Translations under genes and position numbers: made by a program
Shown: piece after piece, positions 8,875 to 17,223 of the stretch
How positions within the stretch are numbered: the first letter of the stretch is position 1
How the letters are laid out: every line of letters starts with the position of its first letter
Notes under the pieces: model-generated
Seen by the model: only the letters and a program-made list of their open reading frames with translations
Databases searched by the model: none
What the model was told of the DNA's origin: nothing
Assembly (NCBI RefSeq): GCF_003201205.1
Contig: NZ_QICN01000001.1
Span: forward strand, 186,001-250,000
Length of the DNA: 64,000 nucleotides
Direction: 5' to 3'
Source of the DNA: Sinimarinibacterium flocculans
GTDB taxonomy: Bacteria > Pseudomonadota > Gammaproteobacteria > Nevskiales > Nevskiaceae

Positions 8875-9399
8875 ATGTCGGTGCGCCGGGTGACGCTGGG
8901 CCGCGTCGCCGGTGTCTACGGCGTCAAGGGCTGGTTGCGGATCGATTCGCAGACCCGCCCGGCGGCGAAGATTCTGAAGTACCCGGACTGGTGGGTGCGG
9001 CTCGAGGGCCGCAGTTTCCGGATCGAAGTGGTCGAGGGGCGGGCGCATGGCAATGGCGTCGTCGCGAAGATCACCGGAGAAGATGGCCAGGCCATCGATG
9101 ACCGCGATCAGGCGGCGCGATGGATCGGTGCGACGATCGAGGTCGAGCGCGATGCGCTGCCGGTGCTGCCGAAGGGGCAGTATTACTGGATCGATCTGAT
9201 CGGGCTGAACGTGGTGAATCCGGCCGGGGCGCATCTGGGCACCGTGCGGGAGATGACGAGCAACGGCAGCCAGGACATCCTGGTGGTCGTCGACGAGGCG
9301 GGCACGCAGCGGCTGATTCCGTTCGTGCTCAAGCACATCGTAAAGCGCGTGGAGATGGACGAAGCTCGCATCGTCTGCGCGTGGGAAACGGACTACTGA
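8875..9399 (+). CDS. rimM: Ribosome maturation factor RimM
   Basis: RimM helps maturation of the 30S head and contacts uS19. The 174-residue product starts at the ATG at 8875 ([20 protein letters not shown]). The motif [15 protein letters not shown] is the RimM N-terminal signature, and the C-terminal PRC-barrel domain carries [11 protein letters not shown] and [10 protein letters not shown]...RLIPFV. An upstream in-frame ATG at 8797 lies inside rpsP and would add a meaningless extension, so it was not chosen. It lies in the rpsP operon, with only 2 bp before trmD. Confidence 0.95.
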   Translation: MSVRRVTLGRVAGVYGVKGWLRIDSQTRPAAKILKYPDWWVRLEGRSFRIEVVEGRAHGNGVVAKITGEDGQAIDDRDQAARWIGATIEVERDALPVLPKGQYYWIDLIGLNVVNPAGAHLGTVREMTSNGSQDILVVVDEAGTQRLIPFVLKHIVKRVEMDEARIVCAWETDY

Positions 9400-9401
9400 C
9401 G

Positions 9402-10157
9402 ATGTCGTTGAAGATCGACGTCGTCACGCTGTTCCCGGAGCTGGTGGAGCAGGTGGTGCGGCACGGCATGCCGCGCATCGCGGTGGAAGCGGGGCAACTC
9501 GCGCTGACCACGCGCGATCTGCGCGACTACAGCGAGAATCGCTGGCGCCGGGTCGACGACCGGCCCTACGGCGGCGGTCCGGGGATGGTGATCGAACCGC
9601 AGCCGCTGGCGGCGGCGGTGCAGGCGTCGAAGCAGGCCCTCACGGAGGGTACGGGTGCAGCGCAGGTGATCCTGCTGTCGCCCCAGGGTGAACGCTTCGA
9701 CCAGCACTGGGCGCAGCGGTTGTCGCGGGAGCAGGGCCTGATCCTGCTCTGCGGGCGGTACGAAGGGCTCGACGAGCGTTTCGTGCGTGCGGAAGTGGAT
9801 GTGGAGCTGTCGCTGGGCGACTTCGTGTTGTCGGGCGGCGAGCTGGCGGCGATGGCGGTGATCGATGCGATCGCGCGCCTGCTGCCCGGAGTGCTCGGTC
9901 ATGCCGAGTCGGCGCAGAACGATTCGTTCTCGGCCGGCCTGCTGGACCACCCGCACTTCACGCGCCCGGAGGTCTGGCGTGGGGAGTCGGTGCCGGAGGT
10001 GCTGCTATCCGGCGACCATGCGCGCATCGCGCGATGGCGCCTCAAGCAGGCCCTGGGAGCGACATGGCTGAAGCGGCCCGATCTGCTGGACGGGGTCGCG
10101 ATGAGTGACGAGGTACGGACGCTGCTGCGCGAGTTCATCTCCGAAGCGGCACTTTGA
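9402..10157 (+). CDS. trmD: tRNA (guanine-37-N1)-methyltransferase TrmD
   Basis: TrmD methylates N1 of G37, next to the anticodon, using S-adenosylmethionine, and prevents +1 frameshifting. The 251-residue protein starts [16 protein letters not shown] at the ATG at 9402. It shows the SPOUT knot motifs [13 protein letters not shown] and [16 protein letters not shown], plus YGGGPGMV near residue 60. The C-terminal domain includes [16 protein letters not shown]. Length and order in the operon are standard. Longer in-frame starts run back into rimM. Confidence 0.97.
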   Translation: MSLKIDVVTLFPELVEQVVRHGMPRIAVEAGQLALTTRDLRDYSENRWRRVDDRPYGGGPGMVIEPQPLAAAVQASKQALTEGTGAAQVILLSPQGERFDQHWAQRLSREQGLILLCGRYEGLDERFVRAEVDVELSLGDFVLSGGELAAMAVIDAIARLLPGVLGHAESAQNDSFSAGLLDHPHFTRPEVWRGESVPEVLLSGDHARIARWRLKQALGATWLKRPDLLDGVAMSDEVRTLLREFISEAAL

Positions 10158-10173
10158 AGACGAGGTAAGGACG

Positions 10174-10527
10174 ATGCGCGCGAACAAGATCATTGCCCAG
10201 ATCGAGGCAGAGCAGATGACCAAGCAGGTCCCGGACTTCCGGGCCGGCGACACGGTCGAGGTGAAGGTGAAGGTGAAGGAAGGCGACCGCGAGCGCCTGC
10301 AGGCCTTCGAGGGCGTGGTCATCGCGCGGCGCAACCGCGGCATGCACTCGGCGTTCACCGTGCGCAAGGTGTCGCACGGCGAAGGTGTCGAGCGCGTGTT
10401 CCAGACCTACAGCCCGCAGGTGGCCGACATCTCGGTGAAGCGTCGCGGCGACGTGCGTCGCGCCAAGCTCTACTACCTGCGCAACCTGTCGGGCAAGAAG
10501 GCGCGCATCGCCGAAAAGCTCGACTGA
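10174..10527 (+). CDS. rplS: 50S ribosomal protein L19
   Basis: A 117-residue bL19 protein at the subunit interface. It starts [18 protein letters not shown] at the ATG at 10174, which is preceded by a purine-rich ribosome binding site (GAGGTAAGG). Conserved stretches include [32 protein letters not shown] and [14 protein letters not shown]. It is the last gene of the rpsP operon and is followed by a strong intrinsic terminator at 10580-10609. Confidence 0.97.
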   Translation: MRANKIIAQIEAEQMTKQVPDFRAGDTVEVKVKVKEGDRERLQAFEGVVIARRNRGMHSAFTVRKVSHGEGVERVFQTYSPQVADISVKRRGDVRRAKLYYLRNLSGKKARIAEKLD

Positions 10528-10579
10528 TCCGTCGGTCGCGGGCGCAGGCCCCGGCCGACCGCAGATCGGATCAAGGCGA

Positions 10580-10609
10580 CCCCGCAGCCGCATGGCTGCG
10601 GGGTTTTTT
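10580..10609 (+). terminator. Rho-independent terminator of the rpsP-rplS operon
   Basis: A perfect 10-bp stem (10580-10589 with 10594-10603, CCCCGCAGCC / GGCTGCGGGG) with a 4-nt loop is followed by six T residues (10604-10609). Confidence 0.93.
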
Positions 10610-10629
10610 CGTGTCCGGAAAACGAGTGC

Positions 10630-10659
10630 TTGCCGGGGATGACCTGTCGACACTAGAAT
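10630..10659 (+). promoter_or_regulatory. Promoter of the TetR-exporter operon
   Basis: A -10-like TAGAAT (10654-10659) lies 18 bp after a -35-like TTGCCG (10630-10635). Transcription would start near 10666, giving a leader of only about 24 nt with no Shine-Dalgarno before the ATG at 10690. The -10 overlaps the left end of the operator at 10658-10688. Confidence 0.5.
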
Positions 10660-10688
10660 CAAACATCTGTTTGAAACAAATGTTTGAT
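10658..10688 (+). promoter_or_regulatory. Near-perfect 31-bp palindromic operator for the TetR-family repressor
   Basis: Outer arms ATCAAACAT (10658-10666) and ATGTTTGAT (10680-10688) are exact inverted repeats. Inside them a second inverted repeat, TGTTT/AAACA (10668-10672 and 10674-10678), has the same centre at 10673. Only the 10667/10679 pair breaks the symmetry. It covers the start of the transcript and ends one base before the repressor ATG, an arrangement that implies autorepression. Confidence 0.8.
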
Positions 10689-10689
10689 C

Positions 10690-11352
10690 ATGTCGGACGA
10701 CACCCGTTCTCCCATCGACCCGGCGGCGACGCATGCGGCACTGCTTGCGGCGGGCGCCGAGCTGTTCGCCGAGCACGGCTACGCGGCGACGCGCGTGCGC
10801 GACATCGCCGCGCGGGCAGGCGCCAATCTGGCCGCCATCAGCTACCACTTCGGTGGCAAGCAGGAGCTGTACATGGCGGTGCTCGAACACGAGGCCGCGC
10901 GCATGATCGCCCAGCATCCCCTGAGCCAGCCCGATCACGCCGATGACCCGGTTGCGCAGCTGCGTGACGTCATCGGCGGATTGCTCGGTCGCGTGCTCGC
11001 CGACGACGAACGAGGCCTGATCCAGCGCCTGTTGCTGCGCGAGATGTTCAGTCCCAGCGAGGCGCTGCCGTTGCTGGTCGAGCGGGTGCAGAAGCCGCAG
11101 TTCGCGCTGGTCCTGTCTGCGGTGACCGCCGTCGCCGGGCCGCATGTGCCCCCCGACCGGCTGCGGCTGGCGGGTCTGAGCCTGGTTGCGCAGTGCCTGT
11201 TCTACCTGAGCGCGCGGCCGGTCGTGGAGCGGATCGTGCCGGACGTCGTGTCGGCCGGCGGCCGTACCCGGCTGGTCGAGCACCTGACCGACTACAACCT
11301 TGCCGCCCTCCAGGCGCTGCGCGCGGCCCATGCGGAGCCCGGCGATGCGTGA
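10690..11352 (+). CDS. TetR/AcrR-family repressor, CecR-like
   Basis: A 220-residue regulator starting MSDDTRSPIDPAATHAALLA. The N-terminal helix-turn-helix (about residues 12-60) contains LFAEHGYAATRVRDIAARAGANLAAISYHF, the TetR pattern. The C-terminal ligand domain resembles the CerR/CecR family (LLREMFSPSEALPLLVE). The downstream HlyD-ABC-ABC order matches the E. coli cecR (ybiH)-ybhGFSR cluster, so it probably represses an exporter and responds to an exported toxic compound. The ligand is unknown. The ATG at 10690 has no Shine-Dalgarno because the operator occupies that space; a TTG six bases upstream is an alternative. It overlaps the next gene by 8 bp. Confidence 0.88.
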   Translation: MSDDTRSPIDPAATHAALLAAGAELFAEHGYAATRVRDIAARAGANLAAISYHFGGKQELYMAVLEHEAARMIAQHPLSQPDHADDPVAQLRDVIGGLLGRVLADDERGLIQRLLLREMFSPSEALPLLVERVQKPQFALVLSAVTAVAGPHVPPDRLRLAGLSLVAQCLFYLSARPVVERIVPDVVSAGGRTRLVEHLTDYNLAALQALRAAHAEPGDA

Positions 11353-12295
11353 AGCCATCCTGCTGATGCTCGGACTGTGCCTGCTCGCCGGGTGCGGCGC
11401 GGATGGGCGTCAGACCTATGCCGGATACGTCGAGGCCGAGCCGCTGCGCCTGGCCCCGGGACGGTCCGGATATCTCGACAGCGTGTCGGTCGAGCGCGGC
11501 GATGAGGTCGACGCGGGTGCCGCGCTGTTCGCCGTCGACGCGGCGTCCGAGGAAGCCGCCTTGGCGGCGGCCGAAGCCCGACACGCGGCGGCGCAGGCGC
11601 GCAACGAGGACTTGCGCAAGGGCAGTCGCGACGAGGAACTCGCCGTGTACCGTGCGCAGCTCGACCAGGCGCGTGCGGCATCGGAGTTGTCCGCTGCGCA
11701 GTTGCAGCGCCAGCAGGCCCTGTACGCCCGCGATGCCGTCAGCCGCGAGGCCCTGGACCAGGCACAGAGCGCGGTCGCGCGCGACCGGGCGCGGGTGCGC
11801 GAACTGCAGGCGGCGATCGCATCGGCGGAGCTGGCCGCCCGCGACGATGCGCTGCGTGCGGCCGGGGACGAGGCGCGCGCCGCCGCAGCCGTGGTGCGCG
11901 AGGCACAGGCGCAGCTCGCGCAGAAGCAGGTGCAGGCGCCGGCGGGCGGGAGGATCGAGGACATCTACTTCCGGCCGGGCGAGTGGGTCGCCGCGGGTCA
12001 GCCGGTGCTCGCCTTGCTGCCACCGCAGAACCGGCATCTGCGCTTCTTCGTGCCGGAAACCGCGCTGGGCGGCTTGCAGCTCGGCCAGGCGATCCGCGCG
12101 CATTGCGACGGCTGCGCCGAACCGGTGGACGCGCGGATCCGCTTCATCGCCGCCAGCGCGGAATACACGCCGCCGGTGCTGTACTCGCGCGAGCAGCGCG
12201 CCCGGCTGGTGTACCGCGTGGAGGCGCAACCCTCTGCGGAGGCGTCGTTGTCATTGCGGCCCGGCCAGCCGGTCGACATCGAGTTGCTGCCGTGA
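11345..12295 (+). CDS. HlyD-family membrane-fusion lipoprotein of an ABC exporter
   Basis: A 316-residue periplasmic adaptor. The start at 11345 gives a lipoprotein signal MREAILLMLGLCLLAGC with the lipidated cysteine at residue 17. An N-terminal half-lipoyl region (SGYLDSVSVERGDEVDAGA) is followed by a long alanine/arginine-rich coiled coil (about 70-195), the second lipoyl half (APAGGRIEDIYFRPGEWV) and a beta-barrel domain. It is similar in layout to E. coli YbhG. It bridges the inner-membrane ABC proteins to an outer-membrane channel that is not encoded here. The gene overlaps the repressor (8 bp) and the ATPase (4 bp), so the operon is tightly coupled. Confidence 0.87.
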   Translation: MREAILLMLGLCLLAGCGADGRQTYAGYVEAEPLRLAPGRSGYLDSVSVERGDEVDAGAALFAVDAASEEAALAAAEARHAAAQARNEDLRKGSRDEELAVYRAQLDQARAASELSAAQLQRQQALYARDAVSREALDQAQSAVARDRARVRELQAAIASAELAARDDALRAAGDEARAAAAVVREAQAQLAQKQVQAPAGGRIEDIYFRPGEWVAAGQPVLALLPPQNRHLRFFVPETALGGLQLGQAIRAHCDGCAEPVDARIRFIAASAEYTPPVLYSREQRARLVYRVEAQPSAEASLSLRPGQPVDIELLP

Positions 12296-13203
12296 CCGAG
12301 GCGGTGATCGATGTGCAAGGACTGACGAAGACTTTCGGCACACGCAGGGTCGTCGACCGCCTGGCGCTGCGCGTCGGGCGCGGGGAAATCTTCGGCTTTC
12401 TCGGGCCCAACGGCAGTGGCAAGACCACGTCGATCCGCATGCTGTGCGGACTGCTGACACCCGACGAGGGCGAGGGGCGGTGTCTGGGCTACGATATCCG
12501 CACGCAATCGGCCTTGATCAAGCGCGAAGTCGGCTACATGACCCAGCGCTTCAGCTTCTACGAGGATTTGTCGATCCGTGAGAATCTCGAGTTCGTCGCC
12601 GAGGTTTACGAGCTGCGGAATGCGCGCGCGGCCGTGGACGCGGCGCTGAACGACCTGGGTTTGGCCGATCGCCAGCGTCAGCTCGCGGGGCAGCTCTCCG
12701 GCGGCTGGAAGCAGCGCATGGCGCTGGCTGCCTGTCTGCTGCACCGGCCGCAGCTGCTGCTGCTCGACGAGCCGACGGCCGGCGTCGACCCGCAGGCGCG
12801 GCGCGAGTTCTGGGCCGAGATCCACCGGCTGGCCGCCGACGGCATGACGGTCCTGGTGTCCACGCACTACATGGACGAGGCGGAACGCTGCCATCGCCTG
12901 GCCTACGTCGCCTACGGCACGCTGCTGGCGCAGGGCTCCCCGGCACAACTGGTGCGCGACTGCGGCCTGTCCACTTTCACCGTCGACGGCGAGAATCTGC
13001 ATGCGCTCCAGGCCGAGCTGCTCCGCTTGCCGGCGGCCGAGCAGGTCGTGCCGTTCGGCACCAGCCTGCACGTCAGCGGCGCCGAGGAGGACGCCCTGGA
13101 ACGTCAGCTCCAGCCGTACTTCGCCCGCAGCGAGCTGCGCTGGACGCGCGACCGACCCCGGCTCGAGGACGTGTTCATCCACCTGATGCGGGGGCGTTCG
13201 TGA
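12292..13203 (+). CDS. ABC exporter ATP-binding protein (YbhF-like, single domain)
   Basis: A 303-residue ATPase starting at a GTG (12292) that overlaps the HlyD stop codon. Motifs: Walker A GPNGSGKTTS, Q-loop YMTQRFS, signature LSGGWKQRM, Walker B LLLLDEPTAGVD and the switch histidine in VLVSTHYMDEAE. It belongs to the ABC-2 drug/polysaccharide exporter group. E. coli YbhF is a tandem ATPase with two nucleotide-binding domains; only one is present here, so this protein would act as a dimer. The alternative longer frame upstream is HlyD antisense-frame sequence and was not used. Confidence 0.92.
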   Translation: MTEAVIDVQGLTKTFGTRRVVDRLALRVGRGEIFGFLGPNGSGKTTSIRMLCGLLTPDEGEGRCLGYDIRTQSALIKREVGYMTQRFSFYEDLSIRENLEFVAEVYELRNARAAVDAALNDLGLADRQRQLAGQLSGGWKQRMALAACLLHRPQLLLLDEPTAGVDPQARREFWAEIHRLAADGMTVLVSTHYMDEAERCHRLAYVAYGTLLAQGSPAQLVRDCGLSTFTVDGENLHALQAELLRLPAAEQVVPFGTSLHVSGAEEDALERQLQPYFARSELRWTRDRPRLEDVFIHLMRGRS

Positions 13204-14333
13204 ACGCCCTGCGCGTGCTGTCGTGGCGGCGCCTGCTGGCCGTGGTGCGCAAGGAGTTCGTCCAGGTCATGCGCGACCGCCTGACCTTCGCGATGATGGT
13301 CGGCATCCCGGTCGTGCAGCTTGCGATCTTCGGCTTTGCCATCAACGCCGATCCCAAGCGCCTGCCGACCGCGGTCGTCGTCGAATCGCCGGGCGTCTAC
13401 ACCCGCAGCCTGATCAGTGCCGTCGAGGCCACCGGATACTTCCGCCTGGTCGAATCGCCGGATCCGCGCGATGCGGCGGCGCTGCTGGAGGGGGGCGAGG
13501 TGCAGTTCGTGATGGTCGTACCCGCCGATTTCGAGCGTCGGCTGGTGCGCGGCGAGCGACCGGCCGTGCTGCTCGAGGCCGATGCGACCGACCCTGCGGC
13601 GACGAGCAATGCGCTCGCCTCCCTGGAGCCCCTGGCCCGAAGCGCGCTGCGCTTCGATCTGGACGGCCCGCTCGCCGGTGGCAGCGGGCCACCGTTCGAG
13701 TGGCGCGTGCATCGTCGCTACAACCCGGAGGGCATCACCCAGTACAACATCGTGCCGGGCCTGATGGGCGTGATCCTGACGATGACGATGATCATCATGA
13801 CCGCGCTCGGCATGACCCGCGAACTGGAGCGCGGCACGATGGAGAACCTGCTGTCGATGCCGGTGCGGCCGCTGGAGGTGATGATCGGCAAGATCCTGCC
13901 GTACGTGCTGGTCGGCTACGTGCAGGTGATCGTGATCCTGCTGGCGGCCCGTTTCGTCTTCGAAGTGCCGATGGAAGGCAGCCTGGCGTGGCTCGGGCTG
14001 TGCGTGCTGGTCTTCATCGTGGCCAACCTGACGGTCGGCATCACCTTCTCCAGTCTGGCCCGCAACCAGACACAGGCGATGCAGATGAGCTTCTTCTTCT
14101 TCCTGCCGTCGATCCTGCTGTCCGGTTTCATGTTTCCGTTCCGTGGCATGCCGGCATGGGCGCAGGTGGTCGGCGAGGTGCTGCCGCTGACGCATTTCCT
14201 GCGGCTGGTACGCGGCATCCTGCTCAAGGGCTACGGCGTCGCCGATTCCTGGCCGCATCTGTGGCCGCTGATGCTGTTCATCGTCGTGGTGATGGGGATC
14301 GGCCTGAAGCGCTTCCGCCGCACGCTGGACTGA
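13200..14333 (+). CDS. ABC-2 type exporter permease (YbhS/YhhJ-like)
   Basis: A 377-residue inner-membrane permease starting at a GTG that overlaps the ATPase stop codon by 4 bp. An N-terminal anchor (VRKEFVQVMRDRLTFAMMVGIPVVQLAIFGFAI) is followed by a large extracytoplasmic domain (about 45-170). Five membrane segments follow, with the ABC-2 signature around QYNIVPGLMGVILTMTMIIM and ELERGTMENLLSMPVRPLEV. The cluster has one permease where the E. coli counterpart has two (YbhS and YbhR), so a homodimeric channel is likely. It is the last gene of the TetR-regulated operon; htpG follows with its own promoter. Confidence 0.9.
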   Translation: MNALRVLSWRRLLAVVRKEFVQVMRDRLTFAMMVGIPVVQLAIFGFAINADPKRLPTAVVVESPGVYTRSLISAVEATGYFRLVESPDPRDAAALLEGGEVQFVMVVPADFERRLVRGERPAVLLEADATDPAATSNALASLEPLARSALRFDLDGPLAGGSGPPFEWRVHRRYNPEGITQYNIVPGLMGVILTMTMIIMTALGMTRELERGTMENLLSMPVRPLEVMIGKILPYVLVGYVQVIVILLAARFVFEVPMEGSLAWLGLCVLVFIVANLTVGITFSSLARNQTQAMQMSFFFFLPSILLSGFMFPFRGMPAWAQVVGEVLPLTHFLRLVRGILLKGYGVADSWPHLWPLMLFIVVVMGIGLKRFRRTLD

Positions 14334-14343
14334 GCGCCGGCCT

Positions 14344-14372
14344 CTTGAACCCGGCCCGATCGTCCCCAGCTT
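14344..14372 (+). promoter_or_regulatory. Sigma-32 (heat-shock) type promoter of htpG
   Basis: CTTGAA (14344-14349), then 14 bp, then CCCCAGCTT (14364-14372). This matches the known RpoH consensus (CTTGAA, 13-16 bp, CCCCATnT) closely, and it lies about 30 bp before the htpG start codon. Confidence 0.7.
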
Positions 14373-14402
14373 GCGGACGACATCACGGGAGATCGACAGA
14401 CC

Positions 14403-16277
14403 ATGTCCGACACTGCGCAGAAGAGCGAGAAACGGGAATTCCAGGCCGAGGTGCGGCAGCTGCTGCACCTGATGATCCACTCGCTGTACTCGAACCGCGA
14501 GATCTTCCTGCGCGAGCTGATCTCGAACGCCTCGGACGCCTGCGACAAGCTGCGCTTCCTGGCGATCGACAAGCCCGAGCTGCTCGGCGGCGACGAGCTG
14601 GCCATCGAGCTGATTCCCGATGCCGCCGCCGGCACGCTGACGATCAAGGACAACGGTGTCGGCATGTCGCGCGACGAGGTCATCGACAACCTCGGCACGA
14701 TCGCGCGCTCGGGCACGAAGCGCTTCATGGAAGCGATGTCCGGCGACCAGAAGAAGGACGCGCAGCTCATCGGCCAGTTCGGCGTCGGGTTCTATTCGGC
14801 CTTCATCGTTGCCGACAAGGTCAGCGTGCTGACGCTGCGGGCCGGCGAGAGCGAGGCCGTGCGCTGGGAGTCGGACGGGCAGGGCGAGTTCACCATCGAA
14901 CCCTCGTTCAAGACCGATCGCGGCACCGAGGTGATCCTGCATCTGCGCGAGGACGCGCGCGAGTTCATCGAGGACTACCGGCTGCGCGCCATCGTGCAGC
15001 GCTACTCCGACCACATCGGTCTGCCGATCCGCCTGCGCAAGGACAAGGCCGAACCCGAGACGCTCAATCAGGCGCGCGCGTTCTGGACGCGGCCGAAATC
15101 CGAACTCAAGGACGAGGACTACCAGCAGTTCTACCAGCACCTCTCGCACGATTTCGAGGCGCCGCTGGCCTGGGGTCATCACAAGGTCGAGGGCACGCTG
15201 GAGTACACCTCGCTGCTGTACATCCCGGCGCGGGCGCCGTTCGATCTGTGGGATCGCGAGCAGGCGCGCGGCGTGAAGCTCTACGTCAAGCGCGTCTTCA
15301 TCATGGACAAGGCCGCCGAGCTGCTGCCGGCCTACCTGCGCTTCGTCCGTGGTCTGGTCGATACCGCGGACCTGCCGCTGAACGTCTCTCGCGAGATCCT
15401 GCAGGGCAACCGCACCGTCGACAAGATCCGCAATGCGCTGGTCAAGCGCGTGCTCGACCTGCTCGATGAACTCGCCGAGAAGCGGCCGGAGGACTACACG
15501 AAGTTCTGGGCGACCTTCGGCCCGGTGTTCAAGGAAGGCATCGTCGAGGATGCGGCCAACCGCGAACGCATCGCCAAGCTGTGCCGTTTCGCGTCGACCA
15601 CGCAGGCCGAGCGTCAGGACGTGACGCTCGATGCCTACCTCGGCCGCATGCCCGAAGGGCAGTCGAAGATCTACTACCTGACTGCCGAGACGCTGGCGGC
15701 GGCGCGCAGCAGCCCGCACCTCGAGGGCTTCCGCGCGAAGAACTACGAGGTACTCTTGCTGGCCGACCGCATCGACGAATGGGTCGTCGCCCATCTGCAC
15801 GAGTACCAGGGCAAGCCGCTGGAGTCGGTCGCGCGCGCTTCGAAGGATGTCGAGAGCCAGATCGAGACGCCGGAAAAGGCGCGCCTGGAGGGCGAGTACG
15901 CGGACGTGCTCAAGCGCGTGCAGGAAACGCTCGGCGAGCGCGTCGAGGCCGTGCGCCTGTCATCGCGGCTGACGGAGTCGCCGTCCTGCCTGGTTGCGTC
16001 CGAGCAGGGCATGTCGCGGCGGCTCGAGGAAATCCTCAAGCGTGCCGGCGAGAACGTGCCGGTTTCGCGGCCGATCCTCGAACTCAACGGCAGCCATCCG
16101 TTGGTCGACAAGCTCAAGACGGCGGAGGACGGCAGTTTCGGCGACCTCGCCGAGCTGCTCTTCGGCCAGGCCGTGCTTGCCGAGGGCGGTCAGCTGGATG
16201 ACCCTGCCGGCTTCGTCAAGCGCCTCAACGCGCTGGTGCTGGGCAACCTCGGCGACAAGCCGCGCATCATCGTGTAG
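14403..16277 (+). CDS. htpG: Chaperone HtpG (Hsp90)
   Basis: A 624-residue cytoplasmic Hsp90 chaperone of normal length. The ATP-binding domain contains [43 protein letters not shown] and [17 protein letters not shown]. The middle domain includes [12 protein letters not shown] and [11 protein letters not shown], and the C-terminal dimerisation domain ends at LGDKPRIIV. Translation starts at the ATG at 14403 after a GGGAGA ribosome binding site. Expression is probably heat-inducible from the sigma-32-like promoter just upstream. Confidence 0.97.
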   Translation: MSDTAQKSEKREFQAEVRQLLHLMIHSLYSNREIFLRELISNASDACDKLRFLAIDKPELLGGDELAIELIPDAAAGTLTIKDNGVGMSRDEVIDNLGTIARSGTKRFMEAMSGDQKKDAQLIGQFGVGFYSAFIVADKVSVLTLRAGESEAVRWESDGQGEFTIEPSFKTDRGTEVILHLREDAREFIEDYRLRAIVQRYSDHIGLPIRLRKDKAEPETLNQARAFWTRPKSELKDEDYQQFYQHLSHDFEAPLAWGHHKVEGTLEYTSLLYIPARAPFDLWDREQARGVKLYVKRVFIMDKAAELLPAYLRFVRGLVDTADLPLNVSREILQGNRTVDKIRNALVKRVLDLLDELAEKRPEDYTKFWATFGPVFKEGIVEDAANRERIAKLCRFASTTQAERQDVTLDAYLGRMPEGQSKIYYLTAETLAAARSSPHLEGFRAKNYEVLLLADRIDEWVVAHLHEYQGKPLESVARASKDVESQIETPEKARLEGEYADVLKRVQETLGERVEAVRLSSRLTESPSCLVASEQGMSRRLEEILKRAGENVPVSRPILELNGSHPLVDKLKTAEDGSFGDLAELLFGQAVLAEGGQLDDPAGFVKRLNALVLGNLGDKPRIIV

Positions 16278-16314
16278 TGCGCATCCTGCGCAAGCCGGGG
16301 CCATCCATGGCCCC
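16278..16314. terminator. Hairpins between convergent htpG and NlpC/P60 gene
   Basis: Two inverted repeats sit in the 61-bp gap: TGCGCA on both sides of TCC (16278-16292), and GGGGCCAT / ATGGCCCC (16297-16304 and 16307-16314). Neither is followed by a T tract in either direction, so a terminator role for both strands is only probable. Confidence 0.4.
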
Positions 16315-16338
16315 GACTGTCAAAACAAGACGACGACC

Positions 16339-16863
16339 TCACCGCAGCACGCGTACCGCGTCGACGTAGCGCTTCTTCCAGTGCGGCAGGTCCACGCTGG
16401 CGACGATGACCGCCCGCCCGTTGGCGGGCGCGTGCACGGCCTGGCCGTCGCCGAGGTAGATCGCGACATGGTCCACGGGCCGGCGGCTGAAGCGGTAGAA
16501 CAGCAGGTCGCCGGGCTCGAGCTCGCGCAGCTTCACACGCTCCCCCGTGCGGTACTGCTCGACGGTCGTGCGCGGAAGGCGGACGCCCGCCACGGCGTAT
16601 ACGTACTGCACCAGCCCGCTGCAATCGAAGCCATCGGGCGTCGTGCCGCCGAAGCGGTAGGGGCGTCCCACCTGACCCAGCGCTTCGAGGACCACGAGAT
16701 GCTGCACAGCCGGATCAGGCCGCAGTCCCGTGCCGCCTCCGCAGGCTGTGAGCAGGGCGAGCAGCAGCATCGCTGACGCGCCCAGGCGGCGCATGCGCAC
16801 GGACGGCGCGCGCCGGCTTCTCGACCGGGTGGGGTTCGCAGGGAGGCTCGGTGTCATGTCCAT
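16339..16863 (-). CDS. NlpC/P60-family lipoprotein, peptidoglycan endopeptidase
   Basis: A cell-wall cysteine peptidase that cleaves within peptide stems. Counting from the ATG at 16863 (174 residues), a basic N-terminus leads into the lipobox LLTAC (Cys41). The NlpC/P60 domain follows, with catalytic C81 in FDCSGLVQYVY, H132 in DHVAIYLG and a polar third residue, H144 in AVHAPANG. It resembles the E. coli Spr/NlpC group. I chose 16863 because AGGA lies 7 nt upstream; ATGs at 16887 and 16794 are alternatives. Single gene, convergent with htpG. Its promoter region backs onto the Pho-regulated receptor promoter. Confidence 0.88.
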   Translation of the reverse strand: MDMTPSLPANPTRSRSRRAPSVRMRRLGASAMLLLALLTACGGGTGLRPDPAVQHLVVLEALGQVGRPYRFGGTTPDGFDCSGLVQYVYAVAGVRLPRTTVEQYRTGERVKLRELEPGDLLFYRFSRRPVDHVAIYLGDGQAVHAPANGRAVIVASVDLPHWKKRYVDAVRVLR

Positions 16864-16932
16864 CCGCGGGTCCTGAACGGAGCGCATTGTGCCGCGCCCC
16901 GTCGGCGGTACGTCTCCAAAGTGCAGCAGAGC

Positions 16933-16976
16933 TGTCGCATTTCCGTCATCAGATCGTCATTTGCCGCCTCTAGTCT
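16933..16976 (+). promoter_or_regulatory. PhoB box and -10 of the TonB-dependent receptor gene
   Basis: Three direct repeats at exact 11-bp spacing: TGTCGC (16933), CGTCAT (16944), CGTCAT (16955). They are followed after exactly 10 bp by the -10-like TAGTCT (16971-16976). This is the arrangement of PhoB-activated promoters, where the box replaces the -35. The gene-free stretch 16864-17223 holds this promoter and a leader of about 240 nt in which I see no further clear element. Confidence 0.75.
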
Positions 16977-17223
16977 GCCGCCGCGTGAAGGTTAGGGGCA
17001 GACCGCACCGCATGGCATCGCCTGCGGGTGAACCGGGGTGAACCGAGATGGGTACGGCAGTCGAGCGGGTGCGGTTTCTGGAATCCCGCAGCGACGGTGC
17101 TCCCCTTGAATGCCACCGGGCACCTCCCGCGTCCTTCGCCCCGCGGCGGTCCGACCGACCGCCATCGCATCCGGCATACGCGCCCGAGGCCGTGCCGAAC
17201 CGAATGTCCGATTGAAAACACTG

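Noticed and set aside
13104-15800. 898-codon open frame on the minus strand across the ABC permease and htpG
   Set aside because: It is the antisense shadow of strongly conserved plus-strand genes in GC-rich DNA. Its product is low-complexity, rich in Arg/His/Asp/Gln, and has no domain.
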